A stretch of DNA of 64,000 nt, from positions 5,729,001 to 5,793,000 of the forward strand of contig CANTUQ010000119.1 in assembly GCA_947683425.1 (NCBI GenBank), in the 5' to 3' direction. Made by a program: the position numbers and the translations under genes. This stretch comes from Excoecaria cochinchinensis (taxonomy: Eukaryota; Streptophyta; Magnoliopsida; Malpighiales; Euphorbiaceae). Shown piece after piece: positions 9,973 through 22,554 of this stretch. Position 1 is the first letter of the stretch; each line of letters begins with the position of its first letter. The notes below the pieces were generated by a model, which made no database searches, was not told the origin of the DNA, and was given only the letters and a program-made list of their open reading frames with translations.

Positions 9973-11454
9973 TGTCACAACCCGAAATACACCCTAGGAG
10001 GATTTGGGCATACTGAGGATAAGTGGTGACTAAAGTTATGCAAGTCGTAGTGTTGGGTGTATCGAATGGATAATTTAAGAATTAATGTGAAAGTTTTGGC
10101 AAATACAGTTAAGGGTATTTCGGTAATTGTGCTAGTGGCATTGGATTTGACTGGGGACTAAATTGAAAAATAATTAAAGTTGGAAAAATAAAAAATTTTG
10201 TTTAGTGACTATGATGTGCACCGAACCTAGCAAAGCTGAGCCCGCTTTCTAGGGCTCAAGGGTTTGGTTCGTGTCTTTTTGATCTTGGGCATCTTGAGAC
10301 ATCTTGGATGCCTCCTTTCCAATAGAACATTGGAAAGGATCATCTAGCCTCACAACGCCTTTAGACACCTTTGAGGTATTTTGGAGTCGCCACCCAATTT
10401 ACAAGAAATTGGGAAAGGTCTCTAACCTCTATTGGTCTAAACCAGAGAAGGTGTTCGAAACTTCACTCTTATTAATGACTTAAGTCTATAAATGAGTTTT
10501 TAAGAAATCAAAGTTCCATCTCCCATCTCACGCGATTTTGCATTAAATTTAAAGCGCATTGCAAGAATATTGGAAAGCGATAAATAAAGCGGTAAGTAAA
10601 TAAATAAATTATGAATGAAAATTGGGGCAAAACAATCCCCTAAAAATAAATTACAAAACAAAAAAAATGGGACAGAACAATCCCCCAAAATAAAATAGAA
10701 AGTATAAATAAATAAAATTAGCCCCAAAATTAATTACAAGGGCCCCGAAATGAACAAATACCACATACAAAATGATTAAAATGCATCATACATAAATCGG
10801 GTCATTTATTATATTTTAGGAACATTGGTTTCCCTTTTTTATTAACTTAAAAATTACATAACCATTTTTTGGGCATTGATTAGGAAAACTGGGATGAGTG
10901 ATCCCATTTTATGAAAATTTAGTTCTCCTTTTGATAGTGAGATTTTATTGGCTAAAATAGGATATTGGTCCAATTTATTAAGAAAATTCCCAAGTTATTA
11001 GTTGTTAAAAAATGTGTTTTCTATAATACGGATAATAAAAAGAATACATTTTACATACAACATATAAAAATAATAGAATAAAAGAAAATACGAAATTTAA
11101 GATGCAAACCCTAAAATCAAAGGTCCTTTATCTCCGATCCTCCGACCCGAGCATGAATGTAACTCGTGAAGATAAATAATTTTCGAGACAAATAAAACAA
11201 AATGAATAAAATGTTAGTAAAGTAAATTAAATACCTAATGAACACATAAATTAATTAAATAAAATAATTAAAACGATTAAAAGATCAATCAAATAATAAT
11301 TAGTTAAACTAATTAAATATAAACAATTAAGTAAGTGGAAATAAATAGACATAAAATAGTTGCATTAAAGAAAATAAAATCAATAAAATAAAATAAAGCA
11401 AAGGCAGCACACAGGGAATAACAGAAAACCAAAAGAACGAAACAGTAAAGAAAA

Positions 11455-11565
11455 ACACAGCTATGTTTTCTTAATGAACACAGCTGTGTTTTTCAACGAG
11501 CGTCGCTTTCAGTGTAGAAACACAGCTGTGTTTTCTTGCAAAACATAGCTATGTTTTTGCCTTAT
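11455..11565. repeat. soloOG palindrome cluster I (ACACAGCTGTGT)
   Basis: The palindromic word AACACAGCTGTGTTTT and its variant with CAGCTATG recur four times in about 110 bp, separated by 15-25 bp. The centre CAGCTG is an E-box type dyad. The OG2 LTRs have the same cluster at 22086-22200 and 32248-32360. Confidence 0.85.
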
Positions 11566-11756
11566 CACGCAAAACAGCTCCATCCCACCGGAAAACACTG
11601 GTTTTAACTCAAAATACTAAAAATTAACAAGATCCAACTCCATAGAATGTAATAATAAAAATAAGATAGAAATGGACTAAAAAACCAAATTAATATCATG
11701 CATTTACGCTGGACGGTCGGGAAAATAGGAAGGACAAAGAGGGGAAAAGGAGCGGA

Positions 11757-11921
11757 CATGCACGACTCGTGCATGGCACGCACGACTCGTGCATGCCTTG
11801 CACGAGTGCACGAGTTGTGCAAGGCATGCACGACTCGTGCACACCTTGCACAAGTCGTGCAAGGAGTGCACAAGTCGTGCAACATATGCACGACTCGTGC
11901 ACCTACTGCACGGGTCGTGCA
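11757..11921. repeat. soloOG palindrome cluster II (GCACGACTCGTGC)
   Basis: About eight copies of the imperfect palindrome TGCACGACTCGTGCA are spaced about 20 bp apart with short variable linkers (CACC, AAGG, ATGGC). Because the word is palindromic, both strands yield Cys-rich pseudo-peptides; these are not counted as genes. The same word is found in the LTRs of CH1, OG2 and AT1. Confidence 0.9.
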
Positions 11922-13835
11922 GTCCGATCGGGAAATAGGGACCACGACGCGACCGTACGGGAGAAAGAAAAAGAAACAACGGCACTATCCGATCGGGAAA
12001 TGCAAAATCCGATTGGGCAAGCAAGACTCAAACAAAAATGAAGCCAAAATCCAATCGGCAACCAAAAATAAATCACGACTCAAACACCCAGAAAAACAGA
12101 GATGAATAGAGGAAATGGTAACAGACCAACAAACGCAATATCAGGCGGTCAAAACATGCAAAATATCATGCGAACTAAAGCAACAAACACAATTATTTAA
12201 TCATAATAGCAACAAACATGCGATAAACAAGTTAATAAAATCAAATAAGAAATATATATATACAATATTTATAATGAACAGAATTAACTAGCACAATAAA
12301 ATGAAGAAAAGAAATAAGAAAAAAAGAACGAAGAAGAAGAAAGAAAGAAAAGAAAGAGAGATGGCTATTCAGTATTTACCCTAAGATATTGATCTTTGAT
12401 CTGCAGATGAAGAAGCTCTGGTTCTCCTCTTTGCTTTTGTTAAAAAATGAAAACAGAGATTGATGAAAACTTTCAATCATTTTCTTCCTCTTAAAATCTT
12501 TCTCTCTATGTTTTTCTTTCTTTTGTTCAGCTCTCCATCGTTTCTTCCTTCCCCAGTTTCTTAACTTTTTTTCCTTTTTATCTCTCAGAGAAGGTTAGGT
12601 TATTTTTCACCAAATCAGTCATAAACCCATGCTTTCAAACCAATTCCCTTTGAAAAATGGAAGAGAGACGTTGGGGGGGAAGAGAAGTGCGTGAGGCAGC
12701 CTCTCACCTGAGAGATGGGCCTCACGTAGTGAGGTTGCATCTCACCAACGTGAGATGGGCCTTTCTACACAGGGCCCCCAAAACCTTTTTTTTTAAATAA
12801 AGAAAATGAAAAACCTTTTTTTTTTTTTTAGGAAATCATCACTTCTATCTACCCTTTTGCCTGTAAACAGACATCATTTTCGTCATTGGGTAATTTCGGT
12901 CTGAGCTGCCTCAGGACCCGGTGTCTATAGTGACCAAGTGGTGATTGTCAAGGACAAAAGATGTAATAAGTCAAGATTTTTATTGAGGACCAATAGGGGC
13001 TTGACATGTGGCTTGGTTGGTGTGGGCATTTAATGGAATGGAAAGAAAAAGGTAAAAGAAGGAGAGAGAACAGAAAAAATTTTTGCTTTCCCGTTCTCCT
13101 CTCTCTTTCGGTTCCACTTCCTCTTTTCTTCTTCATTTTCTGCCTTGCCTTCTTGTGTCTCTTTGGGCTAGAGTTTTACAAGATTGTGGGTGTTTGAGTA
13201 GAGTTTGGGAGCAAGATTGAAGAGGTAAGAGTTTAGTTTTGATTGTATGTATTCTGGATTTCATCTTCATCTAGTTTTGCTTCTGATTTTGGAAAGTTAG
13301 GTTTGTTAAGTGAAGTTTGGGTTTGTTTGCGCAAGTTTTTGGTGGTAAGAAGAAGAGTAAGGGAAAAGAGAAGGTGCAAGATTGAAGAACAGCTGGGTTT
13401 TGGACTTTAAGAGGTTTAGGAGTTTTGTTTTGCCTCATTTTCTGTCAAATCACATGTGACTGTGTGGTATTTGTTTTTTAGAATTTAGAATGGTTTAGCA
13501 TGTGTATATGCATGTGTTAGTTTGGGGGAGATTGTTAGTAATGCATGTTAGTAATTGAGATTAAAGTTTATGAGTGTTATAGTGAAATTATTTGAATTAG
13601 TGAAAGCTCTATTCCTTAAGTTCTTGCTCTGTATTTTAGTATTTCCAGTTGGATTGATTGTGTAAATTAGTGTAAATTGAGTGTATTTTGATTATGAGCA
13701 TGTTTTGGAAGGCATTTGAGTGCTGAGGTAAGAGTTATTGCATGTTTAAGTGACATGGCATGTTTGGTTTCAAAAACAGAGCAGTGAAGGGCAGTTTCTA
13801 GGGAAAAATACGATTCTGTCATGAGTGCGACGCCC

Positions 13836-14142
13836 GTCGCGATCGCGACAGAGCCAAATTTCCCCATCACCTCTCGGACGACTTGCATGAGTCGTGAAGG
13901 GCTGCTCCTGTGTGCTCCGAGTCGTGAAAGCCAGCACGACTCGAAGAGGGATGAGTTGTTGTGCACGAGTCGTGCACAAGTGCATGGGTCGTGCACAAAG
14001 AGCACGAGTCGTACTCATGTGCACGGGTCATACACAAGAGCACGAGTCGTGCACAAGAGCACAGGTCGTGCAGCCTCCCATTTCCTGCAATGCAAACCTA
14101 TCTTCTGTCGTGAGCGCAACCTTTTGTTGTGATTGTGATAGT
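13836..14142. repeat. CH1 5' LTR palindrome cluster
   Basis: It begins with the perfect palindrome GTCGCGATCGCGAC (13836-13849), continues with several CACGAGTCGTGCACAAG-type units (about 13918-14072), and ends with degenerate copies of the first word (14104-14142). At the matching place in the 3' LTR (18613-18647) those last copies are intact, so the 5' copies have decayed, mostly by C-to-T or G-to-A change at CpG. Confidence 0.88.
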
Positions 14143-14394
14143 GAACTTCTTTCCTGTCCTACTCTGCTTCTGAAAATGATTTCTTCTGGTCTCATTTAGC
14201 ATGTTTTCTCCCTAGTGGATGATGCCCAATGATATGGTTATGTTTAATATGTTCATATAAATATGATAAATGTAATTAGTGCAAATGATATGCAAGTATA
14301 TGAATGCATGTGCCTATGTGATTATAAAGGAATGTTCTAAGTACTTAAATAAAGCACACGTGCTTTAGCCTACGTCTATCAAGTTATGGATAGA

Positions 14395-14406
14395 TAGGCA
14401 TGCCTA
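14395..14406. promoter_or_regulatory. Conserved LTR dyad TAGGCATGCCTA
   Basis: A perfect 12-bp palindrome is conserved in three chromovirus-like LTR families of this window: CH1 (14395 and 18902), CH2 (37275 and 42176) and soloCH (26084). It is followed in CH1 and CH2 by a GCAGCC word and by GATC/GGTAC-rich text. Position relative to the downstream hairpin is conserved, which argues for function in the LTR, though which function is unknown. Confidence 0.6.
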
Positions 14407-15637
14407 TAGAGTTTTGATGCCGCAGCCTCTTTATTCTCTTCTGGACCCTGATTAGGTTCCCGTTTAGATCCTCACAATCCCCAATGTGCATGGATCATGT
14501 TGAAGATCCCCAATGTGAAAATGTTTTGAACGAGAAAAATACGATGTTGCTTTTCGATTGTACCCACGGGTACGCCCAATGTGTTCTGTTACTCGTTTAT
14601 CCACCCCTTTGACTTAGCAGTTAATTAAAAGAGTAAATTAATGTGAGTTAATTGATAATTTTTGTGATGATTTGCAAATGATTATGTGAATAAGCATCTG
14701 ATGCATTTGTTGAAATGCCATTTGAACTTGTGCACTATGCACTCCTCTGTTCTAGATCCTTTGTGGACACCTATGTGGAAATGTGTTGTATTTTCGGATA
14801 CCTTAATGCTTAGCATCTGAATCTAATGTCAATTAAATGAAAAGAAGTATAGCAAATAATGTTTAATCCAATGCAGATGTGTGAATGACTATTGACTGCA
14901 TAAGAATTTTATATGTGATAAATGCATGTCATTAATTAGTTTAAAAGTTAGAAGTATGTATATCTTTATATAGCCTTTGCAAAGAATTGTTGAAGTAACT
15001 AATATGAGTATTTGCTATAGTTGGATACTAAATAAATGAGCTTTATGAATGTAGTCGATTATATGTTTATGACGAGAATACAGGTATGTTATGTATTGTC
15101 TGCCTTCTGAACCTTAGCCTAAATGACCAATATAAGTATGTCGGTAAGAATCCTTGTGTATTGTTTGTTGGTTCTCAGTGATTACGGTAATGGTATATTG
15201 ATTTATAGTTAAAGGGAAATGAAGTATTAAGCATGAGATAGAAAATTGAATTTAGGAAATGAGTTATGATTGAACCTGGAATAAGTGTGTAAGATTTTCT
15301 ATAGAACTACGTGGTTCTGATTCCCCAACCATAAGGATAAGTAGGAAACTTGGAATAACTGTTTCAAGCCCGAACCAAATCTGAAAATTGAAGTGTTTTG
15401 TTTAGTCTTTGAACAAGTAAAAGGTTTGATAAAATGAAATGTTTCTACTTAAGAATTGATACTATAATCTGCATGATTTTGGATTTATTAGTAATAATGG
15501 AAATTGGTAACAAAACAATGATATGAATTTGTATTGATTTTCGCTGCTATTCCTTTATGTTTATGTATGTATATACTGCTTATACATGTATTTGTTCTAA
15601 CAACTGTGAGTAGTTGGATATTATTTGTTTCGCCCCA

Positions 15638-15676
15638 CTAAGCGTTATCGCTTAACACGGGTGTTTCTCCATGCAG
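15638..15676 (+). promoter_or_regulatory. Conserved LTR hairpin CTAAGCG-TTAT-CGCTTAG
   Basis: CCCCACTAAGCGTTATCGCTTAACACGG forms a 7-bp stem with a 4-base loop about 0.35 kb before the LTR end, followed by CATGCAG. The same hairpin occurs in the CH1 3' LTR (20329-20346), both CH2 LTRs (38522 and 43423) and soloCH (25590-25607, minus). In CH2 it is followed by a second stem, GCACGGATTTCCTTTCCGTGC. It may act in RNA (polyadenylation, dimerisation) or as a protein site. Confidence 0.6.
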
Positions 15677-15996
15677 TTTAGGAGATTAGAGTAGCGCAGC
15701 GGTCCACTGTCACTTTGGCCAACAAGTCGGTAGAAATTTATAGGAAGTTATTATTATTTTCGGAATGTAATTAAGTTTATTTATTAGCATTTGTAATAAG
15801 TTGTAATATTCTCTAGTGCGAATGATGGTGTAGTGATGATATAGGTTTAGGATGTGAATATCTTGAGGTTCTATTTTTAGAAATTTTATTATTCTGCTTT
15901 TTTGTTATTGCTAAGAGTGTTTGTCTGGTAGTACCCTCTGCTCACCATAGCTCTTTGTCCTTCGATATGCTATGTGTGGGAGTTGGGGATGTTACA

Positions 15997-17205
15997 TTTA
16001 GTGGTATCAGAGCCCCGATTTAGTCGATTCTGGATAACTAGGTGTTTGGAAGTGTGTTTGTATAATTTAGCGTTGGCCAAAGCGGATGATTTTGTTTTTC
16101 AGGTATGTGTTGGGAATAGGAACTTCCCGATTAGATAAAGTGTTTAGTTAAGTGTTGGCTCGTTAGGTCACGATCTACCTTCCTTAAATTGTTATGTGTG
16201 TGCGATCTAGAATATGTTTGTTAGATGAGAACCAGAGGTTCTGATAAAATTTTGTTTTGATGATACGTGGTTTGGGAAGAGGGTATTGCTAGAAATTCTT
16301 GAAGTGTATTAGTAAGTGGTTACCTTACGAGAATGGATGTTTTGGTAATTTGAGATAGAGGAGTACCTAGGTTTTGTAAGGTTATGGTAATGCTCTGTAT
16401 GCCTGTCAGCTATCTCCAGAAAATTGTTTGAATAAAAGCATATTGAACCATGGGGATGGGAAAAGTGCATTATTATAGCATCAATTGCATTTCTGCATCA
16501 CATTGCATACATGGACCATCACATCCTCATTGCATCATCATCCTTTGATCACACATGAGAAGCGTTTGTGTATGTGTTCTAATGGAGAGAAAGCTGATAG
16601 GGAGTACATTGTGTATTTGATATTAAGATTAAGTGTGATTTAAGAGCATAGTAATTGTTAAGGAGAATGTATTGTGTTTAGAGTCAGAGTTAAGAAAAGG
16701 AATATTTTGAAATCTTGTATGAATGAATGTGAAAATATTTTTGGGGTATTAAGGAATTGTGTAGCTAATGTTGTAAGTTAAATAGTTTACATATATGTGA
16801 GGTGTATGTGCTTTGGTTTCTGATTGGTGGTTAAAGTAATTACTTTTTTGATGAATGTGATGGATTTGAATGTAAGATAGTGAGAAAAGAAGTATGAGAT
16901 TAATTTAAATCAATTTTTTTTTGAGTTTGAGTTTAGTTATGGACAAGAAGTTATGATCTGTATGGCTATTCAGATTTAAAGGAAGTGGTTTAAGAGTATA
17001 GTGATGAGAATAAATAATAGCAAGTAACTATGTCAAAAGTAAAGTGTATTGGAATAAGTGAAATGTATGTGTTACAAGTGTAGGACATAGTGTTATATGA
17101 TTATACAGAAATGATCAGTGTGAATGATAGAGAATTGGAGTACAGTTATGGACTTTTCTGATGTATGTGAATTTTGAGGTCGAAATTCTTTTAGGAGTGA
17201 AGAAT
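15997..17205 (+). other. CH1 interior: tRNA-Met PBS, PPT, no coding content
   Basis: The PBS TGGTATCAGAGCCCC starts at 16002, five bases after the LTR. The interior has no open frame of note and no gag motifs. It ends with GAGGTCGAAATTCTTTTAGGAGTGAAGAAT, the polypurine region directly before the 3' LTR. A long-LTR element with only 1.2 kb of non-coding interior resembles the LARD/non-autonomous class. Confidence 0.85.
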
Positions 17206-20200
17206 TGTCATAAGCCGAAATACACCCTAGAAGGATTTGGGCATACTGAGGATAAGTGGTGACTAAAGTTATGCAAGTTGTAGGGTCGAGTGTATCGAAT
17301 GGACAATTTAAGAATTAATGTAAAAGTTTTGGCAAGTACAATTAATGGTATTTCGGTAATTATGCTAGTGGCATTGGATTTGACTGGGGACTAAATTGAA
17401 AAATAATTAAAGTTGGAAAAAGAAATAATTTTGTTTAGTGACCAAGTGGTGATTGTCAAGGACCAAAGATGTAATAAGTCAAGATTTTTATTGAGGACCA
17501 ATAGGGGCTTGACATGTGGCTTGATTGGTGTGGGCATTTAATGGAAAGGAAAGAAAAAGGGAAAAGAAGGAGAGAGAATGGAGAAAATTTCTACTTTCCC
17601 GTTCTCCTCTCTCTTTCGGTTCCACTTCCTCTTTTCTTCTTCATTTTTTGCCTTGCCTTCTTGTGTCTCTTTGGGCTGGAGTTTTACAATATTGTGGGTA
17701 TTTGAGTAGAGTTTGGGAGCAAGATTAAAGAGGTAAGAGTTTAGTTTTGATTGTATGTATTCTGGATTTCATCTCCTTCTGGTTTTGCTTCTGATTTTGG
17801 AAAGTTAGGGTTTTGGTTAAGTGATTTTTGGGTTTGTTTGTGCAAGTTTTTGGTGGTAAGAAGAAGAGTAAGGGCAAAGAGAAGGTGTAGGATTGAAGAA
17901 TCGCTGGGTTTTGGACTTCAAGAGGTTTGGGAGTTTTATTTTGGCTCTTTCTCTGTCGAATCACGTGTGTGTGTGTGGTGTTTGATTTCTGGAATTTTGA
18001 ATGGTTTAGCATGCGTATATGCATGTGTTAGGTTGGGGGAGATTGTTAGTAATGTATGTTAGTGATTGAGATGAATGTTTATCAGTGTTATAGTGAAATT
18101 ATTTGAATTAGTAAAAGCTATGTTCTTGAAGTTCTTGCTCAGTATTTTAGTATTTCCAGTTGGATTGATTGCGTAAATTAGTGTAAATTGAGTGCATTTT
18201 GATTATGAGCATATTTTGGAAGGCATTTGAGTGCTGAGGTAAGAGTTATTGCATGTTTGAGTGATGTGGGCTTCTTTGGTTTTGAAAACAGAGCAGTGAA
18301 GGGCAGTTTCTGGGGAAAAATATGACTATGTGACGAGCTCAACGCTCGTCACGATCGCAACAGAGCCGAATTTCCCCAGCACCTCTCGGATGCCTTGCAT
18401 GAGTTGTGAAGGGCTGCTCCTGCGTTCTCCGAGTTGTGAAAGCCAACACGACTCAGAGAGTGATGAGTTGCTATGCACGAATCGTGCACAAGTGCACATG
18501 CACCAATGCACAAGACGTGCACAAGTGCATGAATCGTGCACAAAGAGCACAAGTCGTGCACAAGAGCATGGGTCGTACAGCCTCCCATTTCCTGCAATGC
18601 AAACCCGGCTTCTGTCGCGATCGCGACTTTCTATCGCGATCGCGACAGTGAACCTCTTTCCTGTCCTTCTCTGCTTCTGAAAATGATTTCTTCTGGTCTC
18701 ATTTAGCATGTTTTCTCCCTAGTGGATGATGCCCAATGATATGGTTATGTTTAATATGTTCATATAAATATGATAAATGTAATTAGTGCAAATGATATGC
18801 AAGTATATGAATGCATGTGCCTATGTGATTATAAAGGAATGTTCTAAGTACTTAAATAAAGCACACGTGTTTTAGCCTACGTCGGTCAAGTCGTGGATAG
18901 ATAGGCATGCCTATAGAGTTTTGATGCCGCAACCCCTTTGTTCTGTTCTGGATCTTGATTAGGTTCCCGTTTGGATCCTCACAATCCCCAATGTGTACGG
19001 ATCTTGTTTAAGATCCCCAACGTGAAAATGTTTTGAATGAGAAAAATACGATGTTGCTTTTCGATTGTACCCACAGGTACCCCCAATGTGTTCTGTTACT
19101 CGTTTATCCACCCCTTTAACTTAGCAGTTAATTAAAAGAGTAAATTAATGTGAATTAATTGATAAGTTCTGTGATGATTTGCAAATGATTATGTGAATAA
19201 GCATCTAATGCATTTATTGAAATGCCATTTAAACTTATGCACTATGCACTCCTCTGTTCTAGATCCTTTATGGACACCTATATGGAAATGTGCGGTATCT
19301 TCGAATACCTTAATGCTTAGCATCTGATTCTAATGTCAGTTAAATGAAAAGGAGTATAGCGAATAATGTTTAATCCAATGCAGATGTGTGAATGACTATT
19401 GACTGCATAAGAATTTTGTATGTGATAAATGCATGTCATTAATCCGTTTAAAAGTTAGAAGTATGTATGTCTTTATATAGTCTTTGCAAAGAATTATTGA
19501 AGTAACTGATATGCGTATTTGCTATAGTTGGATACTAAATAAATGAGCTTTATGAATGTAGTCGATTATATGTTTATAACAATAATACAGGTATGTTATC
19601 TATTGTCTGCCTTCTAAACCTTAGCCTGGATGACCAATTTAAGTATGTCGGTAAGAATCCTTATGTATTGTTTGTTGGTTCTCAGTGATTACGGTAATGG
19701 TATATTGATTTATAGTTAAAGGGAAATGAAGTATTAAGCATGATATAGAAAACTAAATTTAGGAAATGAGTTATGATTGAACCTGGAATAAGTGTATAAG
19801 ATTTTCTGTAGAACTACGTGGTTCTGATTCCCCAACCATAGGGATACATAGGAAGCTTGGAATAACCGTTTCAAGCCTGAACCAAATCTGAAAATTGAAG
19901 TGTTTTGTTTAGTCTTTGAACAAGTAAGAGGTTTAATAAAATGAAATGTTTCGACTTAAGAATTGATACTATAATCTGCATGATTTTGGATTTATTAGTA
20001 AAAATGGGAATTGGTAAGACTATAATTTTCGGACTAGTAAAATGTATTTTTGGTAACGAATGAGGTATAGCTATTAATATGGCTAATTAAATGATTTAGA
20101 TAAATAACGAGTATTTGTAATGTATTTATAGTTAAAAAGTAATAAAGTATTTCTGTGTATAGTCTATAGATTCAAATGCATGTGTATTGTTTAAGTTTTC

Positions 20201-20676
20201 GTAACAGAACAATGATATGAATTTGTAATGATTTTTGCCGCTATTCAATGTTTATGTATGTATATACTGCTTATGCATGTGTTTGTTCCAACAACTGTGA
20301 GTAGCTGGATATTATTTGTTTCGCCCCACTAAGCGTTATCGCTTAGCATGGGTGTTTCTTAGGAGATCAAAGTAGCGTAGCTGTCCGCTGTGACTTTGGC
20401 CAACAAGTCGATAGAAATTTATAGGAAGTTATTATTATTTTCGAAATGTAATTAAGTTTATTTACTAGCATTTGTAATAAGTTGAAATATTCTCTAGTGC
20501 GAATGATGGTGTAGTGATGATATAGGTTTAGGATGTGCATGTCTTGAGATTCTATTTTTAGAAATTTTATTATTCTGCTTTTTCGTTATTGCTAAGAGTG
20601 TTTGTCTGTAGCACCCTCCACTCACCATAGCTCTTTGTCCTTCGATATGCTATGTGTGGGAGTTGGAGGTGTTACA
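17206..20676 (+). repeat. CH1 3' LTR
   Basis: Intact LTR of 3471 bp from TGTCATAAGCCG to GGTGTTACA, about 95% like the 5' copy by eye. It carries the palindrome cluster 18330-18647, the TAGGCATGCCTA dyad (18902) and the hairpin (20329). A TGCAG word present after the hairpin in the 5' copy is missing here. Confidence 0.92.
18330..18647. repeat. CH1 3' LTR palindrome cluster
   Basis: Order: a decayed GTCACGATCGCAAC (about 18347), several CACGACTCG/TGCACAAG units (18445-18580), then two intact words, GTCGCGATCGCGAC and ATCGCGATCGCGAC (18613-18647). In the 5' LTR the first is intact and the last two are decayed, the reverse pattern. Confidence 0.88.
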
Positions 20677-20681
20677 GTAAA

Positions 20682-20921
20682 ATTCTAGAATGTCTGCATT
20701 TTGTAGTCTATTTAACGACTCGGTGCAATTTAGGAGGATGACAATCACTTTGTAGTCTATTTAACGGCTCAATGAAATTTCTAGAATGCCTGCATTTTGT
20801 AGTCTATTTAACGACTCGGTACAATCCAAGAGGTTGACAATCACTTTGTTGTCTATTTAATGGCTCGGTGAAATTCTAGAATGTCTGCATTTTGTAGTCT
20901 ATTTAACGGCTCTGTGCAATA
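20682..20921 (+). repeat. OG1 3' tandem array, middle piece
   Basis: Continuation of the TTTAACGGCTCGGTG array between the CH1 and OG2 insertions. Units alternate between a GAAATTCTAGAATGTCTGCATTTTG type and a CAATCYAAGAGGATGACAATCACTTTG type. The array is cut at CAATA (20917-20921), the left side of the OG2 target site. Confidence 0.9.
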
Positions 20922-22085
20922 TGTGACGCGTGCCGAACCAGCAAGACTCTCGTTGAATCCGCTTTTAGGACTCGAGGGAATGGTTCGCGTCTTCATGATC
21001 TTAGGCATTGTGAGACATTTTGGACACCTCCTCCCCAATAGGACATTAGAAAGGATCATTTAGCCTCACAACACCTTTAAGCACCTTTGAGGTATTTTTG
21101 AGTCGCCACCCAGTTTACGAGAAACTGGGAAATGTCTCTAACTTCTATTGGTTTAAATCAGAGAAGGTGTTTGGAACTTCACTCTTATTAATGACTTAAG
21201 TTTATAAATGAGTTTTTAAGAAATTAAAATTCCATCTCTCATCTCACTTGTTTATGCATCAAATTTAAAGCGCATCTCATTCACATGGAAAAGCGATAAA
21301 TAAAGTAGTAAATAAATAGATTACAAAATGGAATAAAAATGGGACAGAACAATCCCCCAAAGATAAGAAAAGCATAAATAAAACTTGCCCAAAATTAATT
21401 ACAAGGGCCCAAATAAAAAAATAAACACATAAAGATAAATAAAATGCAACATACATAAATCGGGGCATTCATTAAACCTTAGGAACATTGGTTCCTTTTT
21501 ATTAATTAGAAAATTGGAGAACTATTTTTAGGGTATTGATTGAGAAAACCGAGATGAGTGATCCCATTTTATGAAAACTAGTTCTCCATTTCGAAGGTGA
21601 GATTTTATTGGCTAAAATAGGACATTGGTCCAATTTATTAGGAAAAATCCCAAATTATTAATTGTATAAAAGACGTAATTTTCTATAATACGAATAATTA
21701 AAAATACATTTTTCATACAATACATAAAAATAATACAACTACAATAAACACAACAATTAAGATGCAAACCCTAAGTTTGATGGTGTTTAATTCTCCAATC
21801 CTCCAACTCGTGCGCGAATACAACTCGCGAAGAAAATAATTTTGAGACAATAAAAAAATGAAAATAAAATAAAATGTTAGTAAAGTAAATTAAATAATTA
21901 ATATGAACAAATAAATTAATTGAATAAAATAATTAATTAAGACAATTAATAAATCAATAAAATAATAATTATTAAACCAATTAAACATAAACAATTAAAT
22001 ATAAAAAAAGATACGGTAAGACAGGACAAAAGAGAAGCAAAAGCAAGAAAGAAGAAGGCCAAAATAACGGGGCAGTGAAGAAAAA

Positions 22086-22200
22086 AACACAGTTGTGTTT
22101 TCCAAAGGAACACAGCTGTGTTTTACTGGCTGTGCGCGTACAGCGTAGAAACACAGCTATGTTTCTCGTCGAGCACAACTGTGTTTTTGCTCTGTCATGC
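22086..22200. repeat. OG2 3' LTR palindrome cluster (ACACAGCTGTGT)
   Basis: ACACAGTTGTGT, ACACAGCTGTGTTTT, AACACAGCTATGTTT and GCACAACTGTGTTTT follow one another with 20-30 bp linkers, matching the cluster in soloOG and the other OG2 LTR. Individual substitutions usually break one arm only. Confidence 0.85.
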
Positions 22201-22554
22201 AAAACAGTCCCGCTCCAATAGAAAAACACTGGTTTTCATTTTAAAACATTAAATCAATAGATTCAAACCACATAACATACATTTCTAAAGATAAAATGAC
22301 TTAAATTAAATGAATAAACATGAGCTAAATTAGATAGAATCCAGTAGGTAAACAACTTAAATAAATTAACGAAGAAACAACTATGAATACAACCAATACC
22401 CAACCACATCAGCAATCACGATTATTAATGAGAGACAAAACAAGTAGAGAAACTAAAGATCAATGAAATGAATTAAGAAGGAAACACAAAAGATAAAACA
22501 GAGCAACTGATAAAAGAAAGGCAGAACCGCTAAAGAAGGGAAAGGGGAGCCAAA

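Larger units (their letters stand above)
10210..12929 (-). mobile_element. soloOG: solo LTR related to OG2
   Basis: This 2.7-kb segment is a diverged copy of the OG2 LTR (20922-23773), in the same minus orientation. It runs from TATGATGTGCACCGAACC to GGACCCGGTGTCTATA on the + strand. It is flanked by a perfect GTGAC duplication (10205-10209 and 12930-12934); the uninterrupted host text TTTAGTGACCAAGTGG is seen at 17435-17450 in the CH1 3' LTR. No interior or second LTR accompanies it, so it is a product of LTR-LTR recombination. The terminal TG has mutated to TA, which fits an older insertion. Confidence 0.92.
9973..15996 (+). repeat. CH1 5' LTR (interrupted by soloOG)
   Basis: LTR sequence is 9973-10209 plus 12935-15996, about 3.3 kb without the insertion. 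It carries a GACATGTGGCTTGGTTGG block, a pyrimidine tract with TTTCCCGTTCTCC, a cluster of palindromes (13836-14142), the dyad TAGGCATGCCTA (14395) and the hairpin CTAAGCG-TTAT-CGCTTA (15638). Compared with the 3' LTR it lacks about 187 bp (20018-20204 there), lost between short GTAA repeats. Confidence 0.9.
9973..20676 (+). mobile_element. CH1: complete non-autonomous chromovirus-like LTR element
   Basis: Two LTRs begin TGTCAYAA and end GTTACA, and they flank an interior of only 1.2 kb. The target duplication GTAAA is perfect (9968-9972 and 20677-20681), and it interrupts an OG1 repeat unit that otherwise reads CTCGGTAAATTCTAGAATG. The PBS TGGTATCAGAGCC matches initiator tRNA-Met. The pre-PPT text TTTTGAGGTCGAAATTC is typical of Del/Tekay-type chromoviruses. 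There is no coding capacity, so mobilisation would need a partner. Its 5' LTR is interrupted by soloOG. Confidence 0.92.

Noticed and set aside
11757..11921. CRISPR-like regularly spaced repeats
   Set aside because: The host is a plant, the repeats are palindromic LTR clusters with very short variable linkers rather than unique spacers, and there are no cas genes.
11604..12105. Cys-rich repetitive peptides (HDSC...PCTSRA type) readable on both strands; similar ones at 13667-14199 and 18326-18709
   Set aside because: They are direct translations of the GCACGACTCGTGC palindrome array. Frames on both strands arise from palindromy, they lack starts in good context and they are broken in homologous LTRs.
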